Under the pieces are notes generated by a model that was given only the letters and a program-made list of their open reading frames with translations, was not told the DNA's origin and searched no databases. This document shows positions 26,182 through 35,206 of a stretch of 64,000 bases of DNA, piece after piece; within the stretch, counting starts at the first letter, position 1; the number at the start of each line of letters is the position of its first letter. A program made the position numbers and the translations under genes. This DNA comes from Nitrospirota bacterium (GTDB lineage Bacteria; Nitrospirota; Thermodesulfovibrionia; Thermodesulfovibrionales; Magnetobacteriaceae), in the NCBI GenBank assembly GCA_015233895.1, contig JADFXG010000003.1, forward strand, positions 124,001-188,000. Direction: 5' to 3'.

Positions 26182-27098
26182 GAAAATCTTTTGTTACAGC
26201 CCTTGTAGATATAGCCCAAAAAGACAGCCGCATTGTGCTTCTAACCGGGGATTTAGGGTTTATGGTGCTTGAGCCGTTTATCGAGCGATTTCCGGAGCGT
26301 TTTTTTAACGTTGGCGTTTCCGAACAAAATATGGCAGGAATTGCCACAGGCTTAGCGGAGGCTGGATTTATCCCATTTATATATTCAATAGCGCCATTTG
26401 CCGCTCTGCGCACGTATGAGTTTATTCGTAACGGCCCGATTAAGCATAAGCTCCCTGTCAGAGTTGTCGGGGTAGGTGCTGGTTTTGACTATGGGCTGAA
26501 TGGCCTCACTCACTGGGGACTGGAGGATATAAGCGTAATGCGAATTCAGCCCGGGATAACGGTAATTGCGCCTGCTGACAGCGCTCAGGCAAGCAGCGCT
26601 TTAAAAGCATCATGGAATTTAAACGGCCCGGTTTACTACAGTCTTGGAAAAGATGAGGACTCTCTTGTGGCTGCTCTTAACGGTAAATTTGAGATTGGCA
26701 AGATAGATACTGTAAGAGACGGAGATGACATTCTGATAATAACAATGGGAGGCATAGTGTTTGAGGCTATTGCCGCTGCTGATATGTTAAAAGCCTCCGG
26801 TGTGAGCTCTCAGATTGCAATTGTGTCGTGTGTTAATCCACCTCCAACCGATGACATTGTTAAAGCCCTTAAGCGGCATAAGATAGTGTTAACCGTTGAG
26901 GTGCAGTATGTAAACGGGGGGTTGGGTTCTCTGGTGTCAGAGACAATAGCTGAGTTTGGACTTAACTTAAGGCTTGTACGGATTGGTGTACGCAAACACA
27001 TAGAGGGCCCGATAGGAAATCAGAAATTCATGCAGGCTCTTTGCGGTCTTTCGGCTGAAAACATAGCACAGAGCGCTTTAAATACGCTAAAAGGATAG
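26178..27098 (+). CDS. Transketolase, C-terminal subunit
   Basis: This is the partner half of the split transketolase, with the pyrimidine-binding domain and the transketolase C-terminal domain. Typical sequences are RIVLLTGDLGFMVLEPF, FFNVGVSEQNMAGIATGLAE (with the catalytic Glu), and GLTHWGLEDISVMR. The length of 306 residues fits the family. The ATG overlaps the end of the N-terminal subunit gene (ATGA), giving coupled 1:1 synthesis. The next gene, a radical SAM enzyme, follows after 4 bp. Confidence 0.93.
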   Translation: MRKSFVTALVDIAQKDSRIVLLTGDLGFMVLEPFIERFPERFFNVGVSEQNMAGIATGLAEAGFIPFIYSIAPFAALRTYEFIRNGPIKHKLPVRVVGVGAGFDYGLNGLTHWGLEDISVMRIQPGITVIAPADSAQASSALKASWNLNGPVYYSLGKDEDSLVAALNGKFEIGKIDTVRDGDDILIITMGGIVFEAIAAADMLKASGVSSQIAIVSCVNPPPTDDIVKALKRHKIVLTVEVQYVNGGLGSLVSETIAEFGLNLRLVRIGVRKHIEGPIGNQKFMQALCGLSAENIAQSALNTLKG

Positions 27099-27102
27099 AG
27101 GA

Positions 27103-28182
27103 ATGTTTGGTATAGATAAGGATAAATTAATCAGACGGGCAAAGATTCTTTCAAAACTTGGCTCAGCCATTGTTAAAGCAAAACTCTTAAAAGAAAGAAA
27201 ACCTATTTTTGTCGGGTTATACATTACTAATTTGTGTAATCTCAGATGTAAGTACTGTTTTGTTAACATAGATGATCGCTTTAATGAGCCATCAAGGGCT
27301 GGTTTCAATAAGGATGAGGTTATCAAAATTGTAGATGAACTCTATGAAATGGGCACAAGGTGGATATTTCTGTTGGGCGGTGAGCCACTTATGCACAAAG
27401 ACATCGGTCCCATTGTAAGGCATATTACAAAAAAGGGAATTTTACTTCATATACTAACAAACGGCACTCTGATTAAGCAGAAAATTGATGAGATAGATAC
27501 AGCAGACAGTGTTTGCATTAGCATTGACGGAGCAGAGGACTCAACAGACAAGATGCGGGGACAGGGCACGTTTAAGCGGGCGCTAAGTGGAGTGGAAACT
27601 GCTCTTTCTCGCGGAATGTTGGTCAGGGTTCATGCCGTGCTAAATAAGCACAGCCTTACCGAAATGGATGCTCTGGTTGAAATGGCAAAGGAAATGAAAA
27701 TTACAATAACAATTTCTCCGCCAAATTATCTGGGCAAATCTGATGATCCTGCACTTGCACTCACAACCGACGAGTACAAGGAGTTTTATCTCCGCTATAG
27801 AAAGCTTAAAGAAAAAGGCTATCCGATTGGTAATTCCTTCTACTCTATTGATAAATCATTGCACTGGCCGATAAGTTATCACAACTACATTACAACAGAG
27901 CAGAAATTTGCGCACTATAAGCCTATTCCTTGTGTTATCGGCTACACTCACGGCTGTATAGACGCCGAGGGCACCATGTTTAACTGCATTCAACGCGGTT
28001 GCCTGGACGGACTAAACATAAAAGAGGTTGGAATCAAACGGGCATGGGATGCTCTTCCTGAGCGCAGAGCCGACTGCGTAAGCTGCTCCTCTATTAATAC
28101 GATTGAGACATCGGCTTACTTAAATCTCATTCCGGATATAATGCTGGATGGTTTCAGGTTTTTCCTTGGGCAACGAAAATGA
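27103..28182 (+). CDS. Radical SAM protein
   Basis: The 359-residue enzyme has the radical SAM cluster motif CNLRCKYC (CxxxCxxC) at about residues 45-52, followed by the SAM-binding LLGGEPLMHKDIGPIV and CISIDGAEDSTDKMRGQGTF. Several later cysteines (CVIGYTHGC, FNCIQRGC, CVSC) suggest a SPASM- or twitch-type auxiliary cluster. SPASM enzymes modify peptides, sugars or lipids; no small peptide substrate is visible next to it. It is in one transcription unit with transketolase upstream and a B12-dependent radical SAM gene downstream. Reaction unknown. Confidence 0.85.
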   Translation: MFGIDKDKLIRRAKILSKLGSAIVKAKLLKERKPIFVGLYITNLCNLRCKYCFVNIDDRFNEPSRAGFNKDEVIKIVDELYEMGTRWIFLLGGEPLMHKDIGPIVRHITKKGILLHILTNGTLIKQKIDEIDTADSVCISIDGAEDSTDKMRGQGTFKRALSGVETALSRGMLVRVHAVLNKHSLTEMDALVEMAKEMKITITISPPNYLGKSDDPALALTTDEYKEFYLRYRKLKEKGYPIGNSFYSIDKSLHWPISYHNYITTEQKFAHYKPIPCVIGYTHGCIDAEGTMFNCIQRGCLDGLNIKEVGIKRAWDALPERRADCVSCSSINTIETSAYLNLIPDIMLDGFRFFLGQRK

Positions 28183-28195
28183 AGGAGACTCAACA

Positions 28196-29743
28196 GTGAG
28201 AGTAGTGTTTTATGACAGTGGATATGAAACTTTTGGTGTGCAATATTTAATTTCGGTGTTGAAAGAAAAAGGGCATGATGTCAGGCTTTTTTTCGATTCC
28301 TCATTTGCAAGGGATTATTTAGCACAAGACTTCTTCCTTATGGATTTTTTCTCTTTGACTGCAAAACAGGTTTGTGACGGAATTTGCGCCCATTCCCCTG
28401 ATGTTGTATGTTTTTCTGTTTTCACAATATTTTACCAGAGTAATCTCTCTGTCATAAGACTTATCAAACGTCAGATGCCTGACGTTAAAATTGTCTGTGG
28501 CGGAGTTCACGTCTCTTTGTTGCCAGACATTGTTTTACAAAATGATGAGATTGATTTTGTTGTGCTTGGTGAGGCTGAGGAGTCATTACCACTTCTTGTT
28601 GAAAAACTGCAGCAGATGGATAAGCAAGTAGTTAAGGATTTGCCGTTTGACCAATTGCCTGGTGTTTGGAATGTAAGCAAAGGGAATTTGGTAAAAAGAG
28701 GCCTGTCCCCCATTCCTCACGATTTAGATAAAATCCCGTTTCCTGAAAAATCTATGTATTATAAAACTAATCCATCCCTTGCAATCACATACACTGCCAT
28801 TGCAAGCCGCGGGTGCCCCTACAGTTGCAGTTACTGTAATAGTGATACGATAAAATCTCTCTACGGTTCTTATAAAGAACGTTATTACAGATACAGGTCT
28901 GTGGAAAATATAATAGCCGAGCTTAAGTACGCTCTCAGAGAGTATAAGCCCAGGTATATTATGTTTTTTGATAACGTGTTTGCTTCAAGAAAGGACTGGT
29001 TGATTGAATTTGTTAAAAGGTACAAAGAGGAAATTGGATTGCCCTACTACTGTCAGACCAGTCCTCTGACACACAATAAAGAAAGTTTGCAGTTGCTGTA
29101 TGACAGTGGTTGTTGTCTGCTTGAGTTTGGCTTTCAGAGCGCTAATGAGGAGGTACGCAGAGAAATATTGAACCGGCGTGAAAAAACTCCAGCCATGAAA
29201 GAACTTATAAGGTCGGCTGTAAATATAGGCATGTTCACTGAGGTTGATATGATAGCCAATTTGCCTGGTGAAACAGCACAGCATTTAGACGAGGCTCTGG
29301 ATTTCTTTATAGAAACACGCCCAAACTGGGTAAATCTTGCTTTCCTTCAGTTTTATCCTAAAACAATGATAACAGATATTGCCATTTCAAAAAATATACT
29401 CAAACCTGAGGATGTTACTAAGATTGAGCATGGTTACATGGCTACGTCTATGAGATTGTTATCAAAATCAAACCTTGGGAAAACATACCGTGTGCTTCCT
29501 TTTCAGGTTTTTGCAGCTTTTTATTTTAATGAGAAAATATCAAGACGAATTATTGCTTTGACCAAAAATAAATTGTTTTCATCCCTTTTGTCTTATATGG
29601 CCTCTCCATTCCTTTACTTCTCACGGATACTTTTAAGCTACATGGACAGGAGGGATTTTTTAATCAGACATCATGTTGTACGCTCATTCCATGCAGCTAA
29701 AAATGTTTTATCTGCAAAAATATTTGGGTCTAAAAAGCATTGA
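28196..29743 (+). CDS. B12-binding radical SAM protein
   Basis: It has an N-terminal cobalamin-binding-type domain (about residues 1-150: FGVQYLISVLKEKGHDVRLF, PDVKIVCGGVHVSLLPDIVL, FVVLGEAEESLPLLVEKL). The radical SAM motif CPYSCSYC and SGCCLLEFGFQSANEEV follow. The last 120 residues are partly hydrophobic. I use the GTG at 28196 because AAGGAG lies 8 bases upstream; an ATG at 28148 would overlap the previous gene and has no ribosome site. Related proteins methylate unreactive carbons or rearrange lipids. Located with glycosyltransferase and methyltransferase genes. Substrate unknown. Confidence 0.88.
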   Translation: MRVVFYDSGYETFGVQYLISVLKEKGHDVRLFFDSSFARDYLAQDFFLMDFFSLTAKQVCDGICAHSPDVVCFSVFTIFYQSNLSVIRLIKRQMPDVKIVCGGVHVSLLPDIVLQNDEIDFVVLGEAEESLPLLVEKLQQMDKQVVKDLPFDQLPGVWNVSKGNLVKRGLSPIPHDLDKIPFPEKSMYYKTNPSLAITYTAIASRGCPYSCSYCNSDTIKSLYGSYKERYYRYRSVENIIAELKYALREYKPRYIMFFDNVFASRKDWLIEFVKRYKEEIGLPYYCQTSPLTHNKESLQLLYDSGCCLLEFGFQSANEEVRREILNRREKTPAMKELIRSAVNIGMFTEVDMIANLPGETAQHLDEALDFFIETRPNWVNLAFLQFYPKTMITDIAISKNILKPEDVTKIEHGYMATSMRLLSKSNLGKTYRVLPFQVFAAFYFNEKISRRIIALTKNKLFSSLLSYMASPFLYFSRILLSYMDRRDFLIRHHVVRSFHAAKNVLSAKIFGSKKH

Positions 29744-29767
29744 GATACACACAACTGATCTAATATA

Positions 29768-30247
29768 ATGAAACCACTGTGGCATGTCATAGCAGGCGCA
29801 GGGCTTGGCCTTGCGGCATATAAGGTTACAGGGAGTTGGGAATTTACTTCTGTAACAGTAGCTGCAGAAATTTTAATTGATACTGACCATATCATTGACC
29901 ACCTGACACAAAGTGACAAACCCTTTGACATAAAAGCCTTTTTTTCGGATGAAGAATCCCTTAAGTGGAAAAAGATTATGTTTATTTTTCATTCTTATGA
30001 ATTGGTTTTGCTAATAGCTGTTGCTGCTTTTTATTTTTCATATCCTTTGTTGTTGGCCGTTTCTATAGGCATGCTCCTTCATCTTATACTTGATGAGACA
30101 GGTAACCGGAACGTTTCCTTTCCAATACGTATGGTGCCTGCATTTTATTTTCTCTCCTGCCGGCTTATACATGGTTTTAATACTAACAAACTATTGTACA
30201 GGCTTCAGGAAAAGGAAATAAATGGTAAAGGCAAGTGTCTTGTCTAA
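29768..30247 (+). CDS. YdjM/DUF457-like membrane protein
   Basis: A 159-residue inner-membrane protein with about three hydrophobic segments. The histidine/aspartate-rich pieces KPLWHVIAGAGLG, DTDHIIDHL and HLILDETGN recall the metal-dependent-hydrolase-like YdjM/DUF457 family. The assignment is by pattern only. It ends inside the next gene (26-bp overlap with the glycosyltransferase start) and begins 24 bp after the B12 radical SAM gene, so it belongs to the same operon. Confidence 0.5.
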   Translation: MKPLWHVIAGAGLGLAAYKVTGSWEFTSVTVAAEILIDTDHIIDHLTQSDKPFDIKAFFSDEESLKWKKIMFIFHSYELVLLIAVAAFYFSYPLLLAVSIGMLLHLILDETGNRNVSFPIRMVPAFYFLSCRLIHGFNTNKLLYRLQEKEINGKGKCLV

Positions 30248-31205
30248 AAAAATAACTGCAGTTATAGCTTGTTATAAGGACGCTCAGGCAATACCTTTTA
30301 TGTACAGGCGGCTTGTCGATGTCTTTACAAAAATAGGAGTTGATTATGAAATCATTTTTGTAAATGACTGCAGCCCCGACAATGCCCGTGAGGTTTTAGA
30401 GGAGCTGACATCAAAAGACAGCAAAGTTATTGCTATCAACCACTCAAGAAACTTTGGTTCACAGAATGCTTTCACAAGCGGCATGAGAATATCCTCTGGT
30501 GATGCGGTGGTTCTGTTAGATGGCGACCTGCAGGATCCCCCTGAGGTGATAGAGCACTTTTATTACAAATGGCTGGAGGGTTTTGATGTTGTCTATGGAG
30601 TGAGAATTAAAAGGGAAGCAAACCTGTTTCTTAACATAGCGTATAAAGCATTCTACAGAGTTTTCAAATACATGTCTTACATTAATATTCCGGTTGACGC
30701 CGGAGATTTTTCTTTAATAGATCGTAAGGTTGTAAACATAATTAATACATTGCCTGAAAATAACAGATTCATGCGCGGACTTCGTGCCTGGGCTGGTTTT
30801 AAACAAACTGGTGTTGAGTACTTCAGGCCAGAGAGAATGTTTGGGAAATCTACCAATTCCATGATTAACAACATGGCCTGGGCAAGAAAAGCAATATTTT
30901 CTTTTTCTTATGTTCCTATGGATTTTATGATTGTGTTAGCTCTGTTTTTTCTATTAATTTCGTTTATATTGGCATCTGTTCAAATTACCATGAAGCTTTT
31001 GCACCCTGAGTTATCTCCTTCAGGTTACACAACACTGTTGCTTGTAACAATATTTATGGGAAGCATTCAACTGTTGTGTTTTGCTATCATAGGGTCATAT
31101 ATATCACACATGTATGATGAGATAAAGCACCGTCCCCCGTATGTTGTGGAAAGTTACATAAATTATTTACCGAAAAAATCTGCTGATAAAGATGCCCCAC
31201 ACTAA
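30222..31205 (+). CDS. Family 2 glycosyltransferase (ArnC/DPM-like)
   Basis: The 327-residue protein has a GT-A fold N-terminus (ITAVIACYKDAQAIP, VNDCSPDNAREVLEEL, VVLLDGDLQDPPEVIEHF) and two C-terminal transmembrane segments (around residues 230-300). This is the layout of polyprenyl-phosphate sugar transferases such as ArnC and dolichyl-phosphate mannose synthases, which charge a lipid carrier with a sugar on the cytoplasmic face. An AAAGGA precedes the ATG. It overlaps genes on both sides (26 bp and 14 bp). Confidence 0.93.
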   Translation: MVKASVLSKKITAVIACYKDAQAIPFMYRRLVDVFTKIGVDYEIIFVNDCSPDNAREVLEELTSKDSKVIAINHSRNFGSQNAFTSGMRISSGDAVVLLDGDLQDPPEVIEHFYYKWLEGFDVVYGVRIKREANLFLNIAYKAFYRVFKYMSYINIPVDAGDFSLIDRKVVNIINTLPENNRFMRGLRAWAGFKQTGVEYFRPERMFGKSTNSMINNMAWARKAIFSFSYVPMDFMIVLALFFLLISFILASVQITMKLLHPELSPSGYTTLLLVTIFMGSIQLLCFAIIGSYISHMYDEIKHRPPYVVESYINYLPKKSADKDAPH

Positions 31206-32118
31206 GCCGCTATTCCCCACAAAGTGTGCCATTTGTAACACTGAGGGAAACTCAACAGAACTATACAGAGCAAACTTTGAACCGGAGTCTTTTAACGCTA
31301 CAAAGTTTTCGGCGCGCAGAGTGCCTGATAAAACTCACTACCGTATCGTTAAATGTAACAGCTGCGGGCTGGTTCGTTCCGACCCTGTTGTCTCTGCTGA
31401 TGTTGCCGCAGGGCTTTACCATCAAAGCTCTTTCAAATATGAGGATGAGGTGGAGAACCTGAAAATTACTTATGGAAGGTATTTGAAAAAGCTGACTAAA
31501 TATGGGCAAAAAAAAGAATCAATTTTCGAAATAGGCTGCGGTAACGGTTTTTTTCTTGAATATGCCAAAAGCTTTGGTTTCACCCATGTCTGTGGAATAG
31601 AGCCCAGCAAGGATGCAATTTCAAAAGCCTCAGACTATATGAAACAGCATATTATTTGTGACATGCTGAACCCTGGTAAGTTTGAACCCGAAACTTTTGA
31701 TGTAATTTGTTTTTTTCAATTGATAGACCACATTTATGACGTTGGTTTACTGTTAAAGGAGTGTTACCGGCTTCTTAAACCAGGCGGACTTATCCTGTGT
31801 ATTAATCACAATGTAAGTGCACTTTCCAGCCGGTTACTTGGTGAGCATAGCCCTATTTTTGATATAGAACATACATACCTGTTTGATGAGAAAACCTTAA
31901 GTAAAGTGTTTCTTGCTAACAATTTTACAGTAAAAGAGGTTGCTACCTCTCTAAACCGGATTTCATTAAGTTACCTGAACCATCTGTTGCCGCTGCCATC
32001 ACATTTTAAAGTAGCAGTGTCATCATTTTTAAAATATACAAAAGTAGCAGCAACGTCATTTTTTTTACCATTAGGTAATATATATATAATTGCAGAGAAA
32101 CCGGGGGAATCACTATGA
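31192..32118 (+). CDS. SAM methyltransferase with zinc-finger N-terminus
   Basis: The 308-residue protein has two CxxC pairs at the start (KCAICNT and KCNSCGL), forming a zinc-binding module common in sugar methyltransferases. A class I methyltransferase core follows with motif I IFEIGCGNGFFLEYAK and motif IV CFFQLIDHIYD, then LKECYRLLKPGGLILCINHN. The target is probably a sugar or lipid in the same cluster. It overlaps the glycosyltransferase by 14 bp and the next methyltransferase by 4 bp. Confidence 0.88.
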   Translation: MPHTKPLFPTKCAICNTEGNSTELYRANFEPESFNATKFSARRVPDKTHYRIVKCNSCGLVRSDPVVSADVAAGLYHQSSFKYEDEVENLKITYGRYLKKLTKYGQKKESIFEIGCGNGFFLEYAKSFGFTHVCGIEPSKDAISKASDYMKQHIICDMLNPGKFEPETFDVICFFQLIDHIYDVGLLLKECYRLLKPGGLILCINHNVSALSSRLLGEHSPIFDIEHTYLFDEKTLSKVFLANNFTVKEVATSLNRISLSYLNHLLPLPSHFKVAVSSFLKYTKVAATSFFLPLGNIYIIAEKPGESL

Positions 32119-32837
32119 AACACTCTGATAAAGACGCAGTGCAGATATTCAATCGGGATATTGAAGCTAATAAGGGCTACCTATATACTACAAATGCCTC
32201 GTTAAGCAGTTATCTGTCCAATAAACGCCTTACGGATGCCGTGTTGGAGCTGATAGATTTTAAAAACAAAACAGTCCTTGATATTGGCTGTGGGGATGGC
32301 ACTTTTACAAGAGATATTTGCCATCGCGGTCAGACTTCACATATAGTTGGGATTGACCCGGCCCGCGAGGCAATTGAAACCGCTAAGAAAAAAAAAACCG
32401 GCATTGAAAATATAACTTTTGAGGTGCAAAACGCCTGTGCCCTGCCGTTTGAATCAAAGAGCTTTGATATAGCGCATATAAGGGGAGTGCTGCATCATAT
32501 GGAAAACCCAAAAGATGCGTTAAAAGAGGCTCTAAGGGTAGCAAAGATGACAATTGTGGTAGAGCCAAATGGTTATAACCCTGTGTTAAAATTATTAGAG
32601 CGGTTTTCAAAATACCATAGAGATCATGACGAGAAGTCCTATAGCCCAGCTCTTTTGGATTTTTGGATACGGCAACTTGGCGCTGATGTCAAAACACGGT
32701 GTTATGCTGGTCTCGTTCCGTTTTTTTGCCCTGATTGGATGGCTAAAACATTAAAGAAAATGGAGGCTTTTGTTGAAGACATTCCTGTTGTTAAATCAGT
32801 TTGTTGCGGCGTGTATATTTTTACTGCAGGGGATTAA
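32115..32837 (+). CDS. Class I SAM-dependent methyltransferase
   Basis: A 240-residue methyltransferase with motif I VLDIGCGDGTFTRDICH, an acidic SAM-ribose site near VGIDPAREAIE, and FDIAHIRGVLHHMENPKDAL. This is the UbiE/UbiG-like small-molecule type. The late hydrophobic helices may bind a lipid substrate. It overlaps its neighbour by 4 bp and stops directly before the epimerase ATG, so the three genes are translationally linked. Confidence 0.88.
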   Translation: MKHSDKDAVQIFNRDIEANKGYLYTTNASLSSYLSNKRLTDAVLELIDFKNKTVLDIGCGDGTFTRDICHRGQTSHIVGIDPAREAIETAKKKKTGIENITFEVQNACALPFESKSFDIAHIRGVLHHMENPKDALKEALRVAKMTIVVEPNGYNPVLKLLERFSKYHRDHDEKSYSPALLDFWIRQLGADVKTRCYAGLVPFFCPDWMAKTLKKMEAFVEDIPVVKSVCCGVYIFTAGD

Positions 32838-33800
32838 ATGAAAAAAGTAATTATTACCGGAGCCACGGGCTTTGTGGGCTCTAATCTGGCAAGAGCACTG
32901 CTTAGACAAGGACATGATGTGCATCTTTTCCTTCGCCATGGTTTTAATCCATGGAGAATTAACAGTGTCATTGACAATGTACGCATACATGAGGTTTCTC
33001 TTACAAATGAAGAACAACTCACTCAAACAATGAAAGAAATCAAGCCGGACTGGATTTTTCATCTTGCCGTTCATGGAGCTTATTCGTGGCAGACAGACGT
33101 ATATAAAATTATAGAGACAAACATTACCGGAACGGTTAGTTTGGTTTGTGCAGCAGTAAAGACCGGATTTGAGGCATTTATAAATACTGGCAGCTCCTCG
33201 GAATATGGCTACAAAAGTGATGCTCCTAAGGAAAGCGACTGCCCACAGCCTAATAGTTATTATGCTGTAGCAAAAACCTCAGCCACGATGTTTTGCGCCT
33301 ACATGGCAAAACAGCATATGGTAAACATATCCACATTAAGGCTTTACTCGGCTTACGGACCATTTGAGGAGCCAAACAGGCTCATTCCCACTCTGATGAT
33401 TAATGGACTTCACGGCAAACTGCCGGTATTGGTACGGCCTGACATTTCACGGGATTACATATACATAGATGACATTACAGACCTTTATACACTTATTGCA
33501 GCAAATCACCCATCTGAGCCAGGAGCAATATTCAACGTTGGGACAGGAGTACAAACCTCGCTCAGAGAGATAGTGGAAATTACAAGAGCGATGTTTAATA
33601 TCAAGGAACTCCCTGTGTGGGGCAGCATGCCTGAGAGACTTTGGGACACTGATATTTGGCGTTGTGACAGTAGTAAACTAAAGGAAACATTTTTGTGGAA
33701 TTATCGTTATAGTTTAGAAGATGGATTAAAGAAAACCAGAGAATGGCTTGAAACTGACGGGTATCTGTCTGAATATGAAAATCAAATTAAATTGATATGA
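32838..33800 (+). CDS. NAD-dependent sugar epimerase/dehydratase
   Basis: This extended short-chain dehydrogenase has the NAD-binding loop GATGFVGSNLARAL, the catalytic Ser in NTGSSSEYG, and Tyr-x-x-x-Lys in SYYAVAKTSA. PFEEPNRLIPTLM and DYIYIDDITDLYTLI follow. At 320 residues it is the size of CDP- or UDP-sugar epimerases and 4,6-dehydratase relatives. It follows the methyltransferase stop with no gap. The precise sugar nucleotide is not determinable from sequence. Confidence 0.9.
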   Translation: MKKVIITGATGFVGSNLARALLRQGHDVHLFLRHGFNPWRINSVIDNVRIHEVSLTNEEQLTQTMKEIKPDWIFHLAVHGAYSWQTDVYKIIETNITGTVSLVCAAVKTGFEAFINTGSSSEYGYKSDAPKESDCPQPNSYYAVAKTSATMFCAYMAKQHMVNISTLRLYSAYGPFEEPNRLIPTLMINGLHGKLPVLVRPDISRDYIYIDDITDLYTLIAANHPSEPGAIFNVGTGVQTSLREIVEITRAMFNIKELPVWGSMPERLWDTDIWRCDSSKLKETFLWNYRYSLEDGLKKTREWLETDGYLSEYENQIKLI

Positions 33801-33837
33801 CAAACTCTAAAGGTGTTACACATAGTAAAGTAGAAAT

Positions 33838-35025
33838 ATGGATAACTTTGTAGTAATAGGAGTGAGATATGAGTGGTTGAAAGCTGCTGTAGATGGGTAT
33901 TTAAAAACAAAGCAGCCTCTTATAGCTAATTATAATGGTACTTTGGGGGTAGCAGGCCCTTCGGATGATATTGGTATCTATTATTTTATTCCCAAAATAG
34001 CTTGTTGGTTTGGACTGTCTCTTGACCAATCGTTGTACGTTTTCTATGGTGGCATTACGGTGTTATCTTTGTTATCCGGCCTTATCGGATTCATTTTCTT
34101 GTACCGAAAGCAATATTGTCATCTTGCCGTAGCTTTTGTTTTCCTGGCATGGTTTATTTTTTTTGCGCTGAGACGTCTTACAGAAGTTTATATTATCCCT
34201 CCGGCTTTGGTGATAGCCCTCGTTCCATGGATAATGTATTCTTTACACTCAAATGTTAAGTATTCAATAATTTTGTATTCAATAGTTTCATTTATCGCTT
34301 CTATCAGCCATTTTATACGTACTCATGCGGCTACAGGATTGCTCATATTTATGGTAACTCTTATTGTCCTGTCAAAGAATTTTTCCAAAAAAATTAAAGT
34401 GATAATGCTTTTTTTTATTGTACTGTCTTTTATGATTCCGTTTATTTATGCTCAGAATTTAATAAAGGCAAGAGATAATTTAATGAAAGCAAAATATCCT
34501 GATTACAAAAAAATAATTGCAAAGCATGAACTGTGGCACTCTGTATATATAGGTTTGGCATTTGTAGAGAACCCTGTAGTTGGCCCATTTTTCAATGATA
34601 TTGCAGGTTTCGATAAAGCTCTGTCTATTAATCCAAATTTACCTGGAGCTGTTAATCCGCCCAAATACTTAGGTGGTGCAAATATAGGCGGATATCAGGA
34701 TTATTATGATATCTTAAAAAAAGAATTTTTCAAGGTAGTATTTAGACATCCTATTGTAATAATTGAAAATTTTGGCACAAAACTTGCTATACTATATATC
34801 TATTTTATAATCTTTGCAAACATAGGCATAATTTTTGCCTTCATTTACAAAAAACCCATACAAATTGAGGTTGCTCTATGGTGTGGGATACTATTTAATG
34901 CTTTACCAGGGCTGTTGGTTGTTCCAGCGTTTCATTATAATGCCGCCTTTATAGCCTTTGCAGCAATATACGGACTTTTTAGTGTCAATCAAGCATGTAG
35001 CTCTGACAGAGCTCTCGACAATTGA
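33838..35025 (+). CDS. Polytopic membrane protein, GT-C-like
   Basis: The 395-residue protein has about nine hydrophobic segments and AT-rich codons. The N-terminal part carries an acidic loop (GVAGPSDDIGIYYFIPK) ahead of the first strong transmembrane span, reminiscent of the catalytic acidic loop of GT-C glycosyltransferases. However, it lacks the usual first transmembrane segment, so it may be N-terminally shortened or start elsewhere. It is 37 bp after the epimerase. I do not assign a family. Confidence 0.6.
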   Translation: MDNFVVIGVRYEWLKAAVDGYLKTKQPLIANYNGTLGVAGPSDDIGIYYFIPKIACWFGLSLDQSLYVFYGGITVLSLLSGLIGFIFLYRKQYCHLAVAFVFLAWFIFFALRRLTEVYIIPPALVIALVPWIMYSLHSNVKYSIILYSIVSFIASISHFIRTHAATGLLIFMVTLIVLSKNFSKKIKVIMLFFIVLSFMIPFIYAQNLIKARDNLMKAKYPDYKKIIAKHELWHSVYIGLAFVENPVVGPFFNDIAGFDKALSINPNLPGAVNPPKYLGGANIGGYQDYYDILKKEFFKVVFRHPIVIIENFGTKLAILYIYFIIFANIGIIFAFIYKKPIQIEVALWCGILFNALPGLLVVPAFHYNAAFIAFAAIYGLFSVNQACSSDRALDN

Positions 35026-35067
35026 AATTACAACTGAATATAAAGAAGCTGTGATAGAGGGGTTGTT

Positions 35068-35127
35068 ATGGTTTCAGGAGTAACAGCAGGGTCGGATTGG
35101 CTGTTGGGATTTTTGTTTGGTATCTGA
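35068..35127 (+). CDS. Possible 19-residue hydrophobic peptide
   Basis: A tiny frame MVSGVTAGSDWLLGFLFGI with GAGGGG 7 bases before its ATG lies in the 181-bp gap before the cobyrinate synthase gene. It could be a leader peptide, a small membrane protein, or chance. Nothing else obvious occupies this gap. Confidence 0.15.
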   Translation: MVSGVTAGSDWLLGFLFGI

Positions 35128-35206
35128 TGTCACACAGTTTGCTTTTTTTTATTTTTAAGTAGTTAAATAGAGTAATGTGTGAAATTATTAATATTGTGTT
35201 ACGTAA

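Noticed and set aside
28148-28195. ATG start for the B12 radical SAM gene overlapping its neighbour
   Set aside because: No ribosome site; the GTG at 28196 has AAGGAG at good spacing and starts directly at the B12-domain strand.
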